A stretch of DNA of 64,000 nt, taken from positions 19,660-83,659 of the forward strand of contig JAJQBY010000136.1 of NCBI GenBank assembly GCA_021203045.1, written 5' to 3'. Source of the DNA: Oscillospiraceae bacterium (GTDB taxonomy: Bacteria > Bacillota > Clostridia > Oscillospirales > Oscillospiraceae). Of the stretch, positions 8,743 through 18,711 are shown piece by piece (within the stretch, counting starts at the first letter, position 1; every line of letters starts with the position of its first letter). A program made the position numbers and the translations under genes. The notes beneath the pieces were generated by a model, which worked only from the letters and a program-made list of their open reading frames with translations, was not told the DNA's origin and searched no databases.

Positions 8743-11565
8743 ATGGCCATGGATTATAACGCGACGGTCAATCTGCCGAAAACAGCCTTCCCCATGCGGG
8801 CGGGCCTGCCCAAGCGCGAGCCGGAGATGCTGGCAGCCTGGGAGAAGCTGGATCTGTACCACGAAATGCTCAAGCGCAACGAGGGAAAGCCCCGCTTCAT
8901 CCTGCATGACGGCCCTCCGTTTTCAAACGGCAACCTTCACATGGGCACGGCCCTGAACAAATGCCTCAAGGACTTCATCAACCGCTATAAGAGCATGACC
9001 GGCTACCAGGTGCCCTATACCCCCGGCTGGGACAACCATGGTATGCCCATCGAATCTGCCATCATCAAGGAGCAGAAGCTCAACCATAAGGCCATGAGCG
9101 TGTCGGAGTTCCGCACCGCCTGCCATGAATACGCTGAGCATTACCTGGACGTACAGCGCCAGGGCTTCAAGCGTCTGGGCGTTCTGGGCGACTGGGATAA
9201 TCCCTATAAGACCATGAACCACAAGTTCGAGGCCCAGGAGGTCAAGGTCTTCGGCAAAATGTACGAAAAGGGCTACATCTACAAGGGCAAAAAGCCTGTG
9301 TATTGGTGCCCCAAGGATGAGACGGCCCTGGCCGAGGCGGAGATCGAATACTCCGAGGACGAGTGCCAGTCCATCTATGTGAAATTCCGGGTCAAGGACG
9401 ACCAGGGCAAGCTCGGCCAATACTGCGATCTGAACGAGCTCTACTTCGTCATCTGGACCACTACCACCTGGACCATCCCCGGCAACTTGGCTATCTGCCT
9501 GAATGCAGATCTTGACTATGTCCTGGCAAAGCAGTCCAACGGGGAGACCTATATCCTGGCCCGGGGCCGGATGGAAGCCTTCCAGAAGGCCGCCGGCCTG
9601 GAGCATCTGGAGATCCTGGCCGAGATGAAGGGCAGCGAATTCGAGCTGATGACCGCCACCCACCCCCTGTTTGATCGGGAGAGCGTGGTCATTCTGGGCG
9701 ATCATGTCACCCTGGACGCCGGTACCGGCTGCGTTCACACCGCTCCCGGCCACGGCCAGGAGGACTATGAGGTCTGCCGCAAATACGACGCCTCCGGCAG
9801 GACCAATATCGGCATGCTGGTGCCGGTGGACGATCAGGGCAAAATGAACGAGGCCGCCGGCCCCTACGCCGGTCTGACCACCGATCAGGCGAATCAGAAG
9901 ATCTATGCCGACCTGCTCTACTGCGGGGCGCTGATCGCCAGCGAGACCATCACCCACCAATACGCCCACTGCTGGCGCTGCCACAGCCCCATCCTCTATC
10001 GGGCCACCGACCAGTGGTTCTGCTCTGTGGACGCCTTCAAGGAGGACGCTGTCCGGGCCGCCCGGAAGGTCCACTGGAACCCCGAGTGGGGCGCGGACCG
10101 GATGGAGAGCATGATCCGGGAGCGGGCGGACTGGTGCATCAGCCGCCAGCGCCGCTGGGGCCTTCCCATCCCTGTGTTTTACTGCGGAGACTGCGGCAAG
10201 CCCGTCTGCACGGAGGAGACCATCAACTCCGTTTCCAGAATTTTCGGCGAGAAGGGCTCCAACGCCTGGTTCGATCTGCCGGCAGAGGAGCTGTTGCCGG
10301 AGGGCTTCACCTGCCCCCACTGCGGCGGTAAGGTGACGGAAAAGGAGACCGATACCCTGGACGGCTGGTTCGATTCCGGCTCCACCCATATCGCCTCCAT
10401 GGAGCTGGACGCACCCGGCACCTGGCCCGCCGACCTGTATCTGGAGGGCGGCGATCAGTTCCGGGGCTGGTTCCAGTCGAGCCTGCTCACCTCCGTAGCC
10501 GTAAAGGGCGAGGCCCCCTATAAGGGCGTTCTGTGCCACGGCTGGACCGTGGACGGGGAGGGCCGGGCCATGCACAAGAGCCTTGGCAACGGCGTCGCCC
10601 CGGACGAGCTGACGGAGAAATACGGCGCAGATCTGTGCCGCCTGTGGGCCGCCAGCGCCGACTTCCGGCTGGATATGCGCTGCTCCACCCCCATTTTCAA
10701 GCAGCTCTCCGATAAATATCTGAAAATCCGGAACACCGCCCGGTTCATCCTTGGAAACCTGGACGGCTTCGACCCCAACACAGACCTGGTGCCGCTGGAG
10801 GATATGCTGCCCCCCGATCGCTGGGCGCTCAGCCGCTGCGCGGCCCTGATCGAGAAGGCCCTTGCAAGCTATGAAAAATATGAGTTCTGGAGCGTGACCT
10901 ACGCCATCCACAACTTCTGTGTGGTGGATATGTCCAACATCTATCTGGACATCGTGAAGGACCGGCTGTACTGCGAGGCGCCGGGAAGCGTTCCCCGCCG
11001 TAGCGCCCAGACCGCCATCTGGTATGTGCTGGACGCCATGGTGCGCCTGCTGGCCCCCATCCTGTCCTTCACCGCCGATGAGATCTGGCTGACCATGCCC
11101 CACCGGGCGGAGGACGACGGCCGGAACGTCATGCTGAACGATATGCCTTCCGCTCATCAGGAGTGGAAGCTGTCCCCGGAGGACGAGCTTTTCTGGGAGG
11201 ACAGCCTGCATCTGCGGAACGATGTGAACAAGGCCCTGGAGCTGGCCCGCGCCGAAAAGACCATCGGCAAGCCCCTGGACGCCAAGGTCACCATCCATGT
11301 AGGCCCGGAGGCCCGGGAGACCATGGACCGGGTAGCGAAGCAGCATCTGGAGGCGTTCTTCATCGTCTCCGAGGCTGAGCTTTCCGACGAAGAAGGCCCC
11401 GGATGGGCCGGCACAGAGGTGCCCGGCGTCACCATCCAGGTGGAGCCCTCTCAGGCTCCCAAGTGCGTCCGCTGCTGGACCCACAGCAGCACCGTGGGCT
11501 CCGACGATGCCCATCCCCAGCTCTGCGCCCGCTGCGCCAGAGCCCTGAAGGAAATGGGCCTATAA
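8743..11565 (+). CDS. ileS: Isoleucyl-tRNA synthetase
   Basis: HDGPPFSNGNLHMGTALNK (HIGH-like), MHKSLGNGV (KMSKS-like), C-terminal zinc motif CVRCW...CARC. Confidence 0.97.
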   Translation: MAMDYNATVNLPKTAFPMRAGLPKREPEMLAAWEKLDLYHEMLKRNEGKPRFILHDGPPFSNGNLHMGTALNKCLKDFINRYKSMTGYQVPYTPGWDNHGMPIESAIIKEQKLNHKAMSVSEFRTACHEYAEHYLDVQRQGFKRLGVLGDWDNPYKTMNHKFEAQEVKVFGKMYEKGYIYKGKKPVYWCPKDETALAEAEIEYSEDECQSIYVKFRVKDDQGKLGQYCDLNELYFVIWTTTTWTIPGNLAICLNADLDYVLAKQSNGETYILARGRMEAFQKAAGLEHLEILAEMKGSEFELMTATHPLFDRESVVILGDHVTLDAGTGCVHTAPGHGQEDYEVCRKYDASGRTNIGMLVPVDDQGKMNEAAGPYAGLTTDQANQKIYADLLYCGALIASETITHQYAHCWRCHSPILYRATDQWFCSVDAFKEDAVRAARKVHWNPEWGADRMESMIRERADWCISRQRRWGLPIPVFYCGDCGKPVCTEETINSVSRIFGEKGSNAWFDLPAEELLPEGFTCPHCGGKVTEKETDTLDGWFDSGSTHIASMELDAPGTWPADLYLEGGDQFRGWFQSSLLTSVAVKGEAPYKGVLCHGWTVDGEGRAMHKSLGNGVAPDELTEKYGADLCRLWAASADFRLDMRCSTPIFKQLSDKYLKIRNTARFILGNLDGFDPNTDLVPLEDMLPPDRWALSRCAALIEKALASYEKYEFWSVTYAIHNFCVVDMSNIYLDIVKDRLYCEAPGSVPRRSAQTAIWYVLDAMVRLLAPILSFTADEIWLTMPHRAEDDGRNVMLNDMPSAHQEWKLSPEDELFWEDSLHLRNDVNKALELARAEKTIGKPLDAKVTIHVGPEARETMDRVAKQHLEAFFIVSEAELSDEEGPGWAGTEVPGVTIQVEPSQAPKCVRCWTHSSTVGSDDAHPQLCARCARALKEMGL

Positions 11566-11584
11566 AAACGAGGAGGGAACTACA

Positions 11585-12667
11585 GTGGTCTATGCGATCG
11601 CTACCGTGCTGGTGCTTATTCTGGACCAGGCGGTGAAGTTCTGGACAACAAAAAATATCCTGCTGGACGCCATCGGGGATGAGTGCGCGACGCTGATCCC
11701 CGGCGTCATCCACCTGACCAACGTCCACAACTACGGGGCGGCCTTCAGCATTCTGGAAAACGCCCGGTGGCTGCTGGTGCTGGTCTCGCTGATATTCGTC
11801 ATCGCCATCATCGTCCTTATCAGCATGGAGATCATACACACGCCCTTTGCCAAATGGACGGCGGTGCTCGTGATGGCCGGAGCCCTGGGCAACTGCATCG
11901 ACCGGGTGCTGTATGGCTACGTGGTGGATATGTTTGAGCTGGAGTTCATGAACTTCGCCGTGTTCAACGTGGCGGATATGTTCATCACCGTCTGTGGTAT
12001 CCTGTTCTGCATACACGTCATCGTATACAAGGAACCGGAGGCCGTGCGCAGCGCCAACGAATCCCCGGCGGCCCGCCGCCGCAGGGAGGAGCAGGAGGCC
12101 AAGGAGCAGCCCTATTCCCGCATCCCTCACAGGGGCGAGCACAGGAGCCTGGAGGACGATCTGCGTCTGGACGACCCGGACGACCCCTTTTCCGAGTGGG
12201 GCTTTGGGGACGTGGTAGACGACACACCCCGGACGCCGACAAAGGATGAAGAAAAAAAGCCCGCGCCGCCCCGCCATGCGAAGGCACCGGCGGAGGAGCA
12301 GCCCAGGCGAAGCACAAGACAGCCGGAGGAGCCGACACGCTCCGGACGCCGGACAGCCAAGGTCCCGGAGGAGCCGCCGGAACGCCCCCGCCGCCGGGCA
12401 AAGGCCGGGGAGGAGGCTCTGGAGGAGCCCCGCAGCCATGTCCGTGCCGTAAAGCCGGAGGAAACGGCAGACCGCGACGCTGCCGCTCCTGCCAAGCGGC
12501 CCTCCGCCACCAGGTCTCAGGAACCGGCGCAGCCGACCGGAAAGCGGGCAAGAGCCGTGGAAGCGCCCGACTATGGGGACATAGACGATATCCTCTCCTC
12601 CACTGATGAGGTCGAGGAGGAGACCTATTCTGTAGAGGATATCCTCTCTGAATTTGGAGACCTATGA
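11585..12667 (+). CDS. lspA: Lipoprotein signal peptidase LspA with ~200-aa charged C-terminal extension
   Basis: First ~155 aa: LILDQAVKFW, NYGAAFSILE, GNCIDRVLYGYVVDMFE, FNVADMFI; GTG start; then R/E/P-rich tail ending YSVEDILSEFGDL. Confidence 0.93.
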   Translation: MVYAIATVLVLILDQAVKFWTTKNILLDAIGDECATLIPGVIHLTNVHNYGAAFSILENARWLLVLVSLIFVIAIIVLISMEIIHTPFAKWTAVLVMAGALGNCIDRVLYGYVVDMFELEFMNFAVFNVADMFITVCGILFCIHVIVYKEPEAVRSANESPAARRRREEQEAKEQPYSRIPHRGEHRSLEDDLRLDDPDDPFSEWGFGDVVDDTPRTPTKDEEKKPAPPRHAKAPAEEQPRRSTRQPEEPTRSGRRTAKVPEEPPERPRRRAKAGEEALEEPRSHVRAVKPEETADRDAAAPAKRPSATRSQEPAQPTGKRARAVEAPDYGDIDDILSSTDEVEEETYSVEDILSEFGDL

Positions 12668-13584
12668 CCGAAAAGCATATAGAGATCACAGCACAGGAGA
12701 GCGGGGACAGGATCGACGCTCTCCTTGCCTTTCATCCGGATATCCGCAGCCGCAGCCAGGCCGCCCGCTTGCTGGAGCAGGGCCTGGTCACCATAAACGG
12801 CGCAGCCGTTGGAAAGAGCTGCCGGGTAACCGCCGGAGAGACCATCTCCGTTACCATCCCGGAGGCGGCCGCCGCCACCGTCCAGGCCCAGGATATCCCC
12901 CTGGATGTGGTATATGAGGACGGGGACGTGATCGTGGTGAACAAGCCCAGAGGCATGGTGGTCCATCCCGCCCCCGGCCATCCGGATGAGACGCTGGTGA
13001 ACGCCCTGCTGGCCCACTGCGGCTCCTCCCTATCCGGGGTAGGCGGAGAAATGCGCCCCGGCATCGTCCACCGCATCGACAAGGACACCAGCGGCCTTAT
13101 CATCGCCGCAAAAAACGACCGGGCCCATCAGGCCCTGTCCGCCCAGCTGAAGGACCGTTCGCTTTCAAGGATATACGACGCCGTCGTCCACGGCTCCATC
13201 CATGACGACGCCGGCACGGTGAACGCCCCCATCGGCCGGGACCCCCGCAATCGCCAGAAAATGGCGGTTACGGATAAAAACAGCCGCCCTGCCGTCACCC
13301 ACTGGGAGGTGCTGGCCAGATACAGCCGCTATACCTATGTCCGCTGTCGGCTGGAGACCGGCCGCACCCATCAGATACGGGTGCACATGGCCCACATCAG
13401 CCACCCACTCCTGGGGGACACCGTATACGGCGGCCGCCGGGACAAGGGGCTGGAGACCCAACACCTCCACGCCCGGGGCCTTAAATTCATCCACCCCGCC
13501 ACCGGGGAGCAGATCCAGCTCTGGACAGACCTGCCGGACTGGTTCCAGACGGCTTTGGACAAGCTGGGCCCGCCCCTGGAATAA
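12664..13584 (+). CDS. rluD: RluD-type 23S rRNA pseudouridine synthase
   Basis: S4-like domain, PGIVHRIDKDTSGLIIAAKN, LETGRTHQIRVHMAHI; ATGA overlap with lspA. Confidence 0.93.
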   Translation: MTEKHIEITAQESGDRIDALLAFHPDIRSRSQAARLLEQGLVTINGAAVGKSCRVTAGETISVTIPEAAAATVQAQDIPLDVVYEDGDVIVVNKPRGMVVHPAPGHPDETLVNALLAHCGSSLSGVGGEMRPGIVHRIDKDTSGLIIAAKNDRAHQALSAQLKDRSLSRIYDAVVHGSIHDDAGTVNAPIGRDPRNRQKMAVTDKNSRPAVTHWEVLARYSRYTYVRCRLETGRTHQIRVHMAHISHPLLGDTVYGGRRDKGLETQHLHARGLKFIHPATGEQIQLWTDLPDWFQTALDKLGPPLE

Positions 13585-13621
13585 AAAGCTCGCCGTTCCG
13601 CTTAATGGGAGGAGCCGTTTT

Positions 13622-15523
13622 ATGACCGCGTTAGCCGTATATCTGTTTTTTGGCCTGACCCTGGCCTGGCGTATTCTCCCGGAGCAGCGGGGGACGGTAA
13701 AGTGCTGGCTGGGCCTGGTGTTCGGCTGTGTGGCCCTGATGTGGCTGCCGTGCCTGTTCGCCTTTTTCCTTGGCTTCACCCTGCCAGCCCAATATGCCGC
13801 TCTGGCCGTGGCCGCCGGGGGCGGCCTGGCGCCGCTGTTTATCCGGCCAAGGGATAAGCTGCTGGACATGATAAAGCCCCCCAGGGCCTGGGCCGAGCCC
13901 TCTCACAGCGACCTGACAGGTCTGCTTCTGGCGGTGATGGCCACCTGCTTCTGCGCCTATCTGCTCCACACCCATGTGATACTGGAGCAGGAGGATGGGA
14001 GTCTTTGGGTGGGCCAGAGCACCTATGGGGATCTGGCCATGCACTTGGGCTTTATCGAGAGCCTTTACCAGCAGGGGACCTTTCCCCCGGAATACAGCAT
14101 CTACCCCGGCCAGCAGCTGGACTATCCCTTCCTGGTGGACGCGGCCTCCGCAAGCCTGCGGTTTTTTGGGCTGAGCCTGCGCATGTCCGTCATCGTGCCC
14201 AGCCTGGTGATGCTGTTCTGCGTATTTTTCGGCTTCTGGCTTCTGGCCTGGAAGATCATCCGGCGCACGGCTCCCACCATAGCGGCCTGGCTGTTATTCA
14301 CCTGCAACGGAGGCTTTGGCTTCTGCTATTTCTTCGGCGGAGCCTACTCCTTCTCCGATATCCTTACCGGCTATTACACCACCCCCACCAATCTGGTGGA
14401 TCAGGATATCCGCTGGGTGAACGTGATCTGCGACATGCTGATTCCCCAGCGCACCACCATGGCCGGCTGGTGCGTGGTGCTGGCGGCTATCTTCCTGCTC
14501 ATCACCGCTTTGGAAAAGACCGCCGCCGGTTCCGGCGGCCGCCGGGAATTTCTCATCTTGGCCGTGACGGCGGGGGCCATGCCCATGATACACACCCACA
14601 GCTTTCTGGCGCTGGGCGTGCTGTCCGCGGCCTGGTTTTTCTGCTGGCTTCCCAAATGCCGGCGGGACGGGCAGGCGAAGGCGCTTGTCATAAACTACGT
14701 GCTGTATGGGGCCGTATGCCTGGCCTTGGCCGTGCCCCAGCTCATCCTGTGGACCTTCGACTCTGTCAGCGGAGGCAATATGCTCCAATGGAACCTGGGC
14801 TGGGTGGCCGAAGGGAACTGGTTCTTCTTCTGGATCGTGAACTGCGGCGTGGTGTTCATCGCCATGTGGCCCATGCTGTTCTTCCTTCGGGGCGAGAAGG
14901 CCCGCCTGTTCATCGGCGCGGCAGCGGTGTTCCTGCTGGCGAACGTAGTGGCCTTCCAGCCGAACCTTTATGACAACAACAAGCTGCTGTATATCTGGTT
15001 CATGATAACGGACATTCTGGTCTGCGACTGGCTCTGGGAGGGCTTCCGGCAAATGAAAAGCCGCCCCCTCCGGGCGACGGTGGCGGGGGCGCTTGTATTT
15101 CTCGGCACCTTTTCCGGCATACTTTCCATGCTGCGGGAGGCCGTCAGCGAATATCAGCTCCTGTCCGGAGAGCAGGCGGCGGCGGCGGAATTCATTCAGG
15201 AGAACACTCCGGCGGACAGTCTGTTTCTCACCGCCACCGTCCACACCAATCCCGTATCTGTCCTGACCGGGCGGAGCATCCTGTGCGGGCCTGGCCTGTA
15301 TCTTTATTACCACGGCGTCAGCTATCAGGAGCGAGAGGCCCAGGTGGCCCTGATGTATTCGGACAGCGCCGCCTTTGAGGAATACGCCGCCCTTTACGGT
15401 GTAGACTATGTCTATATCGGCAGCAGCGAATACGCAAATTATGGTGTGGATTACACATATTTCGCAGAGACCTATGAGCTGATCTATCAGTCTGAGACCA
15501 TCAGCATTTTCCGGATTTCCTAG
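13622..15523 (+). CDS. Polytopic membrane protein, GT-C-like
   Basis: 633 aa, many TM helices; start ATG 13622 after GGGAGGAG. Confidence 0.65.
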   Translation: MTALAVYLFFGLTLAWRILPEQRGTVKCWLGLVFGCVALMWLPCLFAFFLGFTLPAQYAALAVAAGGGLAPLFIRPRDKLLDMIKPPRAWAEPSHSDLTGLLLAVMATCFCAYLLHTHVILEQEDGSLWVGQSTYGDLAMHLGFIESLYQQGTFPPEYSIYPGQQLDYPFLVDAASASLRFFGLSLRMSVIVPSLVMLFCVFFGFWLLAWKIIRRTAPTIAAWLLFTCNGGFGFCYFFGGAYSFSDILTGYYTTPTNLVDQDIRWVNVICDMLIPQRTTMAGWCVVLAAIFLLITALEKTAAGSGGRREFLILAVTAGAMPMIHTHSFLALGVLSAAWFFCWLPKCRRDGQAKALVINYVLYGAVCLALAVPQLILWTFDSVSGGNMLQWNLGWVAEGNWFFFWIVNCGVVFIAMWPMLFFLRGEKARLFIGAAAVFLLANVVAFQPNLYDNNKLLYIWFMITDILVCDWLWEGFRQMKSRPLRATVAGALVFLGTFSGILSMLREAVSEYQLLSGEQAAAAEFIQENTPADSLFLTATVHTNPVSVLTGRSILCGPGLYLYYHGVSYQEREAQVALMYSDSAAFEEYAALYGVDYVYIGSSEYANYGVDYTYFAETYELIYQSETISIFRIS

Positions 15524-15565
15524 AGGTTGCTGCAGCAAGTATCTGTATTTATGGAGGTAGACCCA

Positions 15566-16048
15566 ATGAAAAAAATATTATCCGTCCTGCTGGCCCTGGG
15601 AATGACCCTGTCCCTGACCGCCTGCGGCTCCGCCGGCGAGGAGAGCGCAGAGACGCTCCCGAAGACCACCGCCACCCCCACGGCCGAGGAGCTGCAGGCA
15701 GCCTCGGAATCGGACGCGGCAGCGCTGGCAGATGAATTCCAGTCGTCCCAGGCCTCCGATACGGACGCCGCGGCGGCAGAGGATGAGGAAGCCGCACCGG
15801 TCGAGGAGACCGGGGACGCGGAAGCAGAGTCCCTGGACGAGAGCGCCTATGAGACCGCTCTGGAATATATCGGCCTGACCGTGGAGGAGCTTTACGCCGC
15901 CATCGGCGAGCCGTCGGACGCGCAATACGCCGCCTCCTGTCTCCAGGAGAACGCAGAGGACGGGATGCTGTTTTATGACGGGTTCTATATCTGGTCCCTG
16001 CGCACGGAGGATTCGGAGATCATCTATCAGGTATACCTGAACGACTGA
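15566..16048 (+). CDS. Small lipoprotein
   Basis: MKKILSVLLALGMTLSLTACGSAG lipobox, A/E/D-rich linker, conserved-looking C-terminal domain. Confidence 0.8.
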   Translation: MKKILSVLLALGMTLSLTACGSAGEESAETLPKTTATPTAEELQAASESDAAALADEFQSSQASDTDAAAAEDEEAAPVEETGDAEAESLDESAYETALEYIGLTVEELYAAIGEPSDAQYAASCLQENAEDGMLFYDGFYIWSLRTEDSEIIYQVYLND

Positions 16049-16059
16049 CCGGAGAGCAT

Positions 16060-16512
16060 ATGCAGAAGCTGAAAGCACTGATCGTAAAATACCGGGAGGC
16101 CATCAGCTATCTCATATTCGGCGGCCTGACCACGCTGGTGAGTCTGGGGACGTACGCCCTGTTCGTGGGCGGCCTGGGCCTGCCGGTAACAGGAGGAAAC
16201 GTCCTCAGCTGGATATGTGCCGTGGCCTTCGCTTTCGTCACCAACAAGCTGTGGGTGTTCCGCTCTGAGAGGCGGGGTCTTGCCGCCTGGCTGCTGGAGG
16301 CGGTAAAATTCGTGGCCGGGCGTCTGGCCACCGGAGCTGTGGAGCTGTTCGGCCTGCCGCTGCTGATGCACCTGGGCCTTGACCAGACCATCCTCGGCAT
16401 AGAGGGGGCCGCCGCCAAGGTGGTGGTGACCGTCGTGGTAATTATCCTGAACTATTTCATCTCCAAATTTATTGTATTCCGAAAGCAGAAGGAGGATAAG
16501 CCGGATGCGTGA
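16060..16512 (+). CDS. GtrA family membrane protein
   Basis: YLIFGGLTTLVSLGTYALF, VAFAFVTNKLWVF, ISKFIVFR. Confidence 0.9.
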   Translation: MQKLKALIVKYREAISYLIFGGLTTLVSLGTYALFVGGLGLPVTGGNVLSWICAVAFAFVTNKLWVFRSERRGLAAWLLEAVKFVAGRLATGAVELFGLPLLMHLGLDQTILGIEGAAAKVVVTVVVIILNYFISKFIVFRKQKEDKPDA

Positions 16513-16693
16513 CCGTATTGTGGGTCTCGTCATGATCGCGCTTGGCGTGGTTATTTTGGTGTTTGCCCTGTGGCTGTCCCGGCTGCTGCCCGTCCGGTTC
16601 AGCGGCTGGTGGCGCGGCACCGTCGCTATTCTGGGCGTTTTCTCCGTCCTTGCCGGCATCGGCATTCTCGTTGATAAAAAAGATAAGGACTGA
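16505..16693 (+). CDS. Small two-TM membrane protein
   Basis: 62 aa from ATG 16505; overlaps the end of the gtrA-like gene. Confidence 0.65.
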   Translation: MRDRIVGLVMIALGVVILVFALWLSRLLPVRFSGWWRGTVAILGVFSVLAGIGILVDKKDKD

Positions 16694-16710
16694 TCCCGGC
16701 TGAAAAAATT

Positions 16711-16755
16711 GCGCCTCCGGACAGAGAGCTCTCTGTCCGGGGGCACTGTTTTTGT
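16711..16755. terminator. Rho-independent terminator, probably bidirectional
   Basis: Perfect 24-bp palindrome CCGGACAGAGAGCTCTCTGTCCGG (16717-16740) followed by TGTTTTTG; convergent genes. Confidence 0.8.
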
Positions 16756-16758
16756 CGC

Positions 16759-17829
16759 TCAGTCCTCCGGGATATATCGCCCCTCCAGGGCCTTGTTTTC
16801 CAGCAGCCGGATGCTCCCGTCCGGCGCGAGCTGATAGAGCCGGTATATAACGACCTGCAAAATATCTCCCCGGGCCACCGGGCGGCGCTGGAGGCTGCGG
16901 CGGACGGTCACGGAGGCGTTCCCCGTCTGAAGCGTCACCTCCCAATGGCTGCCCCGGAAGGACACATCCTCCACCACGCCGGGCTGGGCCCCATCCAGAA
17001 GGGCTTTATACTTTTCATTGTCCGGGCGGAAGGCCTCCACAAACTCCGGGCGTATCAGCGCCCTGGCCCCGGCAGGCGGCTCCGGGAAGCCCACGAAGCG
17101 CCAGTCTCCCTCAATGGCCGGAACGCCGGTAACGAACCGGGCCACGAAGGAGGACGCCGGTTTTAAATATATCTCCGCCGGGGCGCCGATCTGCTCCACC
17201 CGGCCCTGATTGGTGACGATGATCTGGTCGGCCACCTCCAGCGCCTCCTCCTGGTCGTGGGTGACGAAGATGCTGGTGATGCCCACGCGGGCGATCATCC
17301 CCTTCAGCCACTGGCGCAGCTCCTGACGCACCTTGGCGTCCACGGCGGCAAAGGGCTCGTCCAGGAGCAGGAGCCGGGGACTGGGGGCCAGGGCACGGGC
17401 AAAGGCCACCCGCTGCTTCTGTCCGCCGGACAGCTCGCTGGGATAGCGCTTTTCAAGCCCCGTCAGACCCACCAGTCCGACAAGCTCGCTCACCCGCTCC
17501 CTGATCTCCTTTTTGCTCTTTTTCTGCACCTCCAAGCCGAAGGCGATATTATCCCACACGGTCATATAGCGAAACAGCGCGTAATTCTGAAATACAAAGC
17601 CTATCCCCCGCTGACTGCCGGGGACCTCGTTCACAAGCTGACCGTTTATCCATATCTCCCCGGAATCCGGGGCCTCCAGGCCGGCGATCATGCGCAGGAT
17701 GGTGGTCTTGCCGCTGCCGGAGGGCCCCAGCAGGGCGGCCAGCCGTCCCTTTTCGATGGAAAAGGAGATATCCTCCGAGGCCCGGAAGCTGCCGAAGCTC
17801 TTATTTATATGCTTTAGCTCTACATACAT
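16759..17829 (-). CDS. cysA: Sulfate/thiosulfate ABC transporter ATP-binding protein CysA
   Basis: GPSGSGKTTILRMIAGLE, LSGGQKQRVAFARAL; co-transcribed with CysW/CysT/SBP genes. Confidence 0.92.
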   Translation of the reverse strand: MYVELKHINKSFGSFRASEDISFSIEKGRLAALLGPSGSGKTTILRMIAGLEAPDSGEIWINGQLVNEVPGSQRGIGFVFQNYALFRYMTVWDNIAFGLEVQKKSKKEIRERVSELVGLVGLTGLEKRYPSELSGGQKQRVAFARALAPSPRLLLLDEPFAAVDAKVRQELRQWLKGMIARVGITSIFVTHDQEEALEVADQIIVTNQGRVEQIGAPAEIYLKPASSFVARFVTGVPAIEGDWRFVGFPEPPAGARALIRPEFVEAFRPDNEKYKALLDGAQPGVVEDVSFRGSHWEVTLQTGNASVTVRRSLQRRPVARGDILQVVIYRLYQLAPDGSIRLLENKALEGRYIPED

Positions 17830-17830
17830 G

Positions 17831-18700
17831 TCATTGCCCCTCCTTTTTCCCGTTCTTCCCGGCGATATGCTCCACCACGGACCGCAGCACCAGCAGGACG
17901 ATCGCCATGATGACCAGCAGGGAGGACACCGCGAAGGCCGCGGTAATGGAGTCCGCCGTGCCGGACATATAGAGCGCGTCTATCTCCAGGGGCAGCGTGA
18001 AGGTCCTGCCTCTGGTCTTGGATACGGCATAGACCGCGCCGAATTCCCCCAGGGCCCGGGCCGTGCATAAAATGATCCCATACAGCAGGGCCCATTTGAT
18101 CTGGGGCAGGGTGATTTTTCGGAATATCCGCCAGCCTCCGGCCCCCATCAGGGCGGCAGCCTCCTCCTCGTCCCGGCCGTTGGCATTCATCACGGGGATA
18201 AGCTCCCGGGAGACGAAGGGGAAGGTGACGAAAATGGTGGCCAGCACCACGCCGGGGACGGAGAACACCAGGGATATATCCGTCCCGAGCAGGTCGTTCA
18301 GCCACTCCACCGCCGGGGTGGCCCAGCCGGAGCGGCCGAAGGTCATGATATAGGCAAGACCCGCGATGACCGGAGAGATGGAAAAGGGAATATCAATGGC
18401 CGCAGCCAGCACCCCCTGGCCCCGGAAGCGGAATTTTGTCAGCAGCCAGGCCGCCATCAGACCGAAGAAGGTATTTACCAGCACGGCGATGACCGCGGCG
18501 ACCAGCGTCACCCGCAGGGCAGAGGCCACATATTTCGTGCTGATGGCGGAGAAGTAATAGGCCAGGCCGTTTTTCAGGCTGTTGCCGATCACCGCCCCCA
18601 GGGGGAATATCAGCATGACCAGGACAAACAGGACGCTGACGGCGATCAGGATATATTTCCCTGCTCCGCCCCGTCGGGCCGTCGCTTTGTTTTTATACAT
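17831..18700 (-). CDS. cysW: Sulfate ABC transporter permease CysW
   Basis: ARALGEFGAVYAVS permease motif; operon context. Confidence 0.9.
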   Translation of the reverse strand: MYKNKATARRGGAGKYILIAVSVLFVLVMLIFPLGAVIGNSLKNGLAYYFSAISTKYVASALRVTLVAAVIAVLVNTFFGLMAAWLLTKFRFRGQGVLAAAIDIPFSISPVIAGLAYIMTFGRSGWATPAVEWLNDLLGTDISLVFSVPGVVLATIFVTFPFVSRELIPVMNANGRDEEEAAALMGAGGWRIFRKITLPQIKWALLYGIILCTARALGEFGAVYAVSKTRGRTFTLPLEIDALYMSGTADSITAAFAVSSLLVIMAIVLLVLRSVVEHIAGKNGKKEGQ

Positions 18701-18711
18701 GCTCGCCCTCC

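Noticed and set aside
8923-11514. 863-aa ORF antisense to ileS
   Set aside because: Antisense frame of a clearly recognised essential gene; no SD and no recognisable domain.
14005-14973. 322-aa plus-strand ORF overlapping the membrane protein in another frame
   Set aside because: Out-of-frame overlap inside a well-supported multi-TM CDS; composition typical of a shifted frame.
16717-16740. 24-bp perfect palindrome as a protein-binding operator
   Set aside because: Lies between convergent genes and is followed by a T-tract; a terminator is the simpler explanation.
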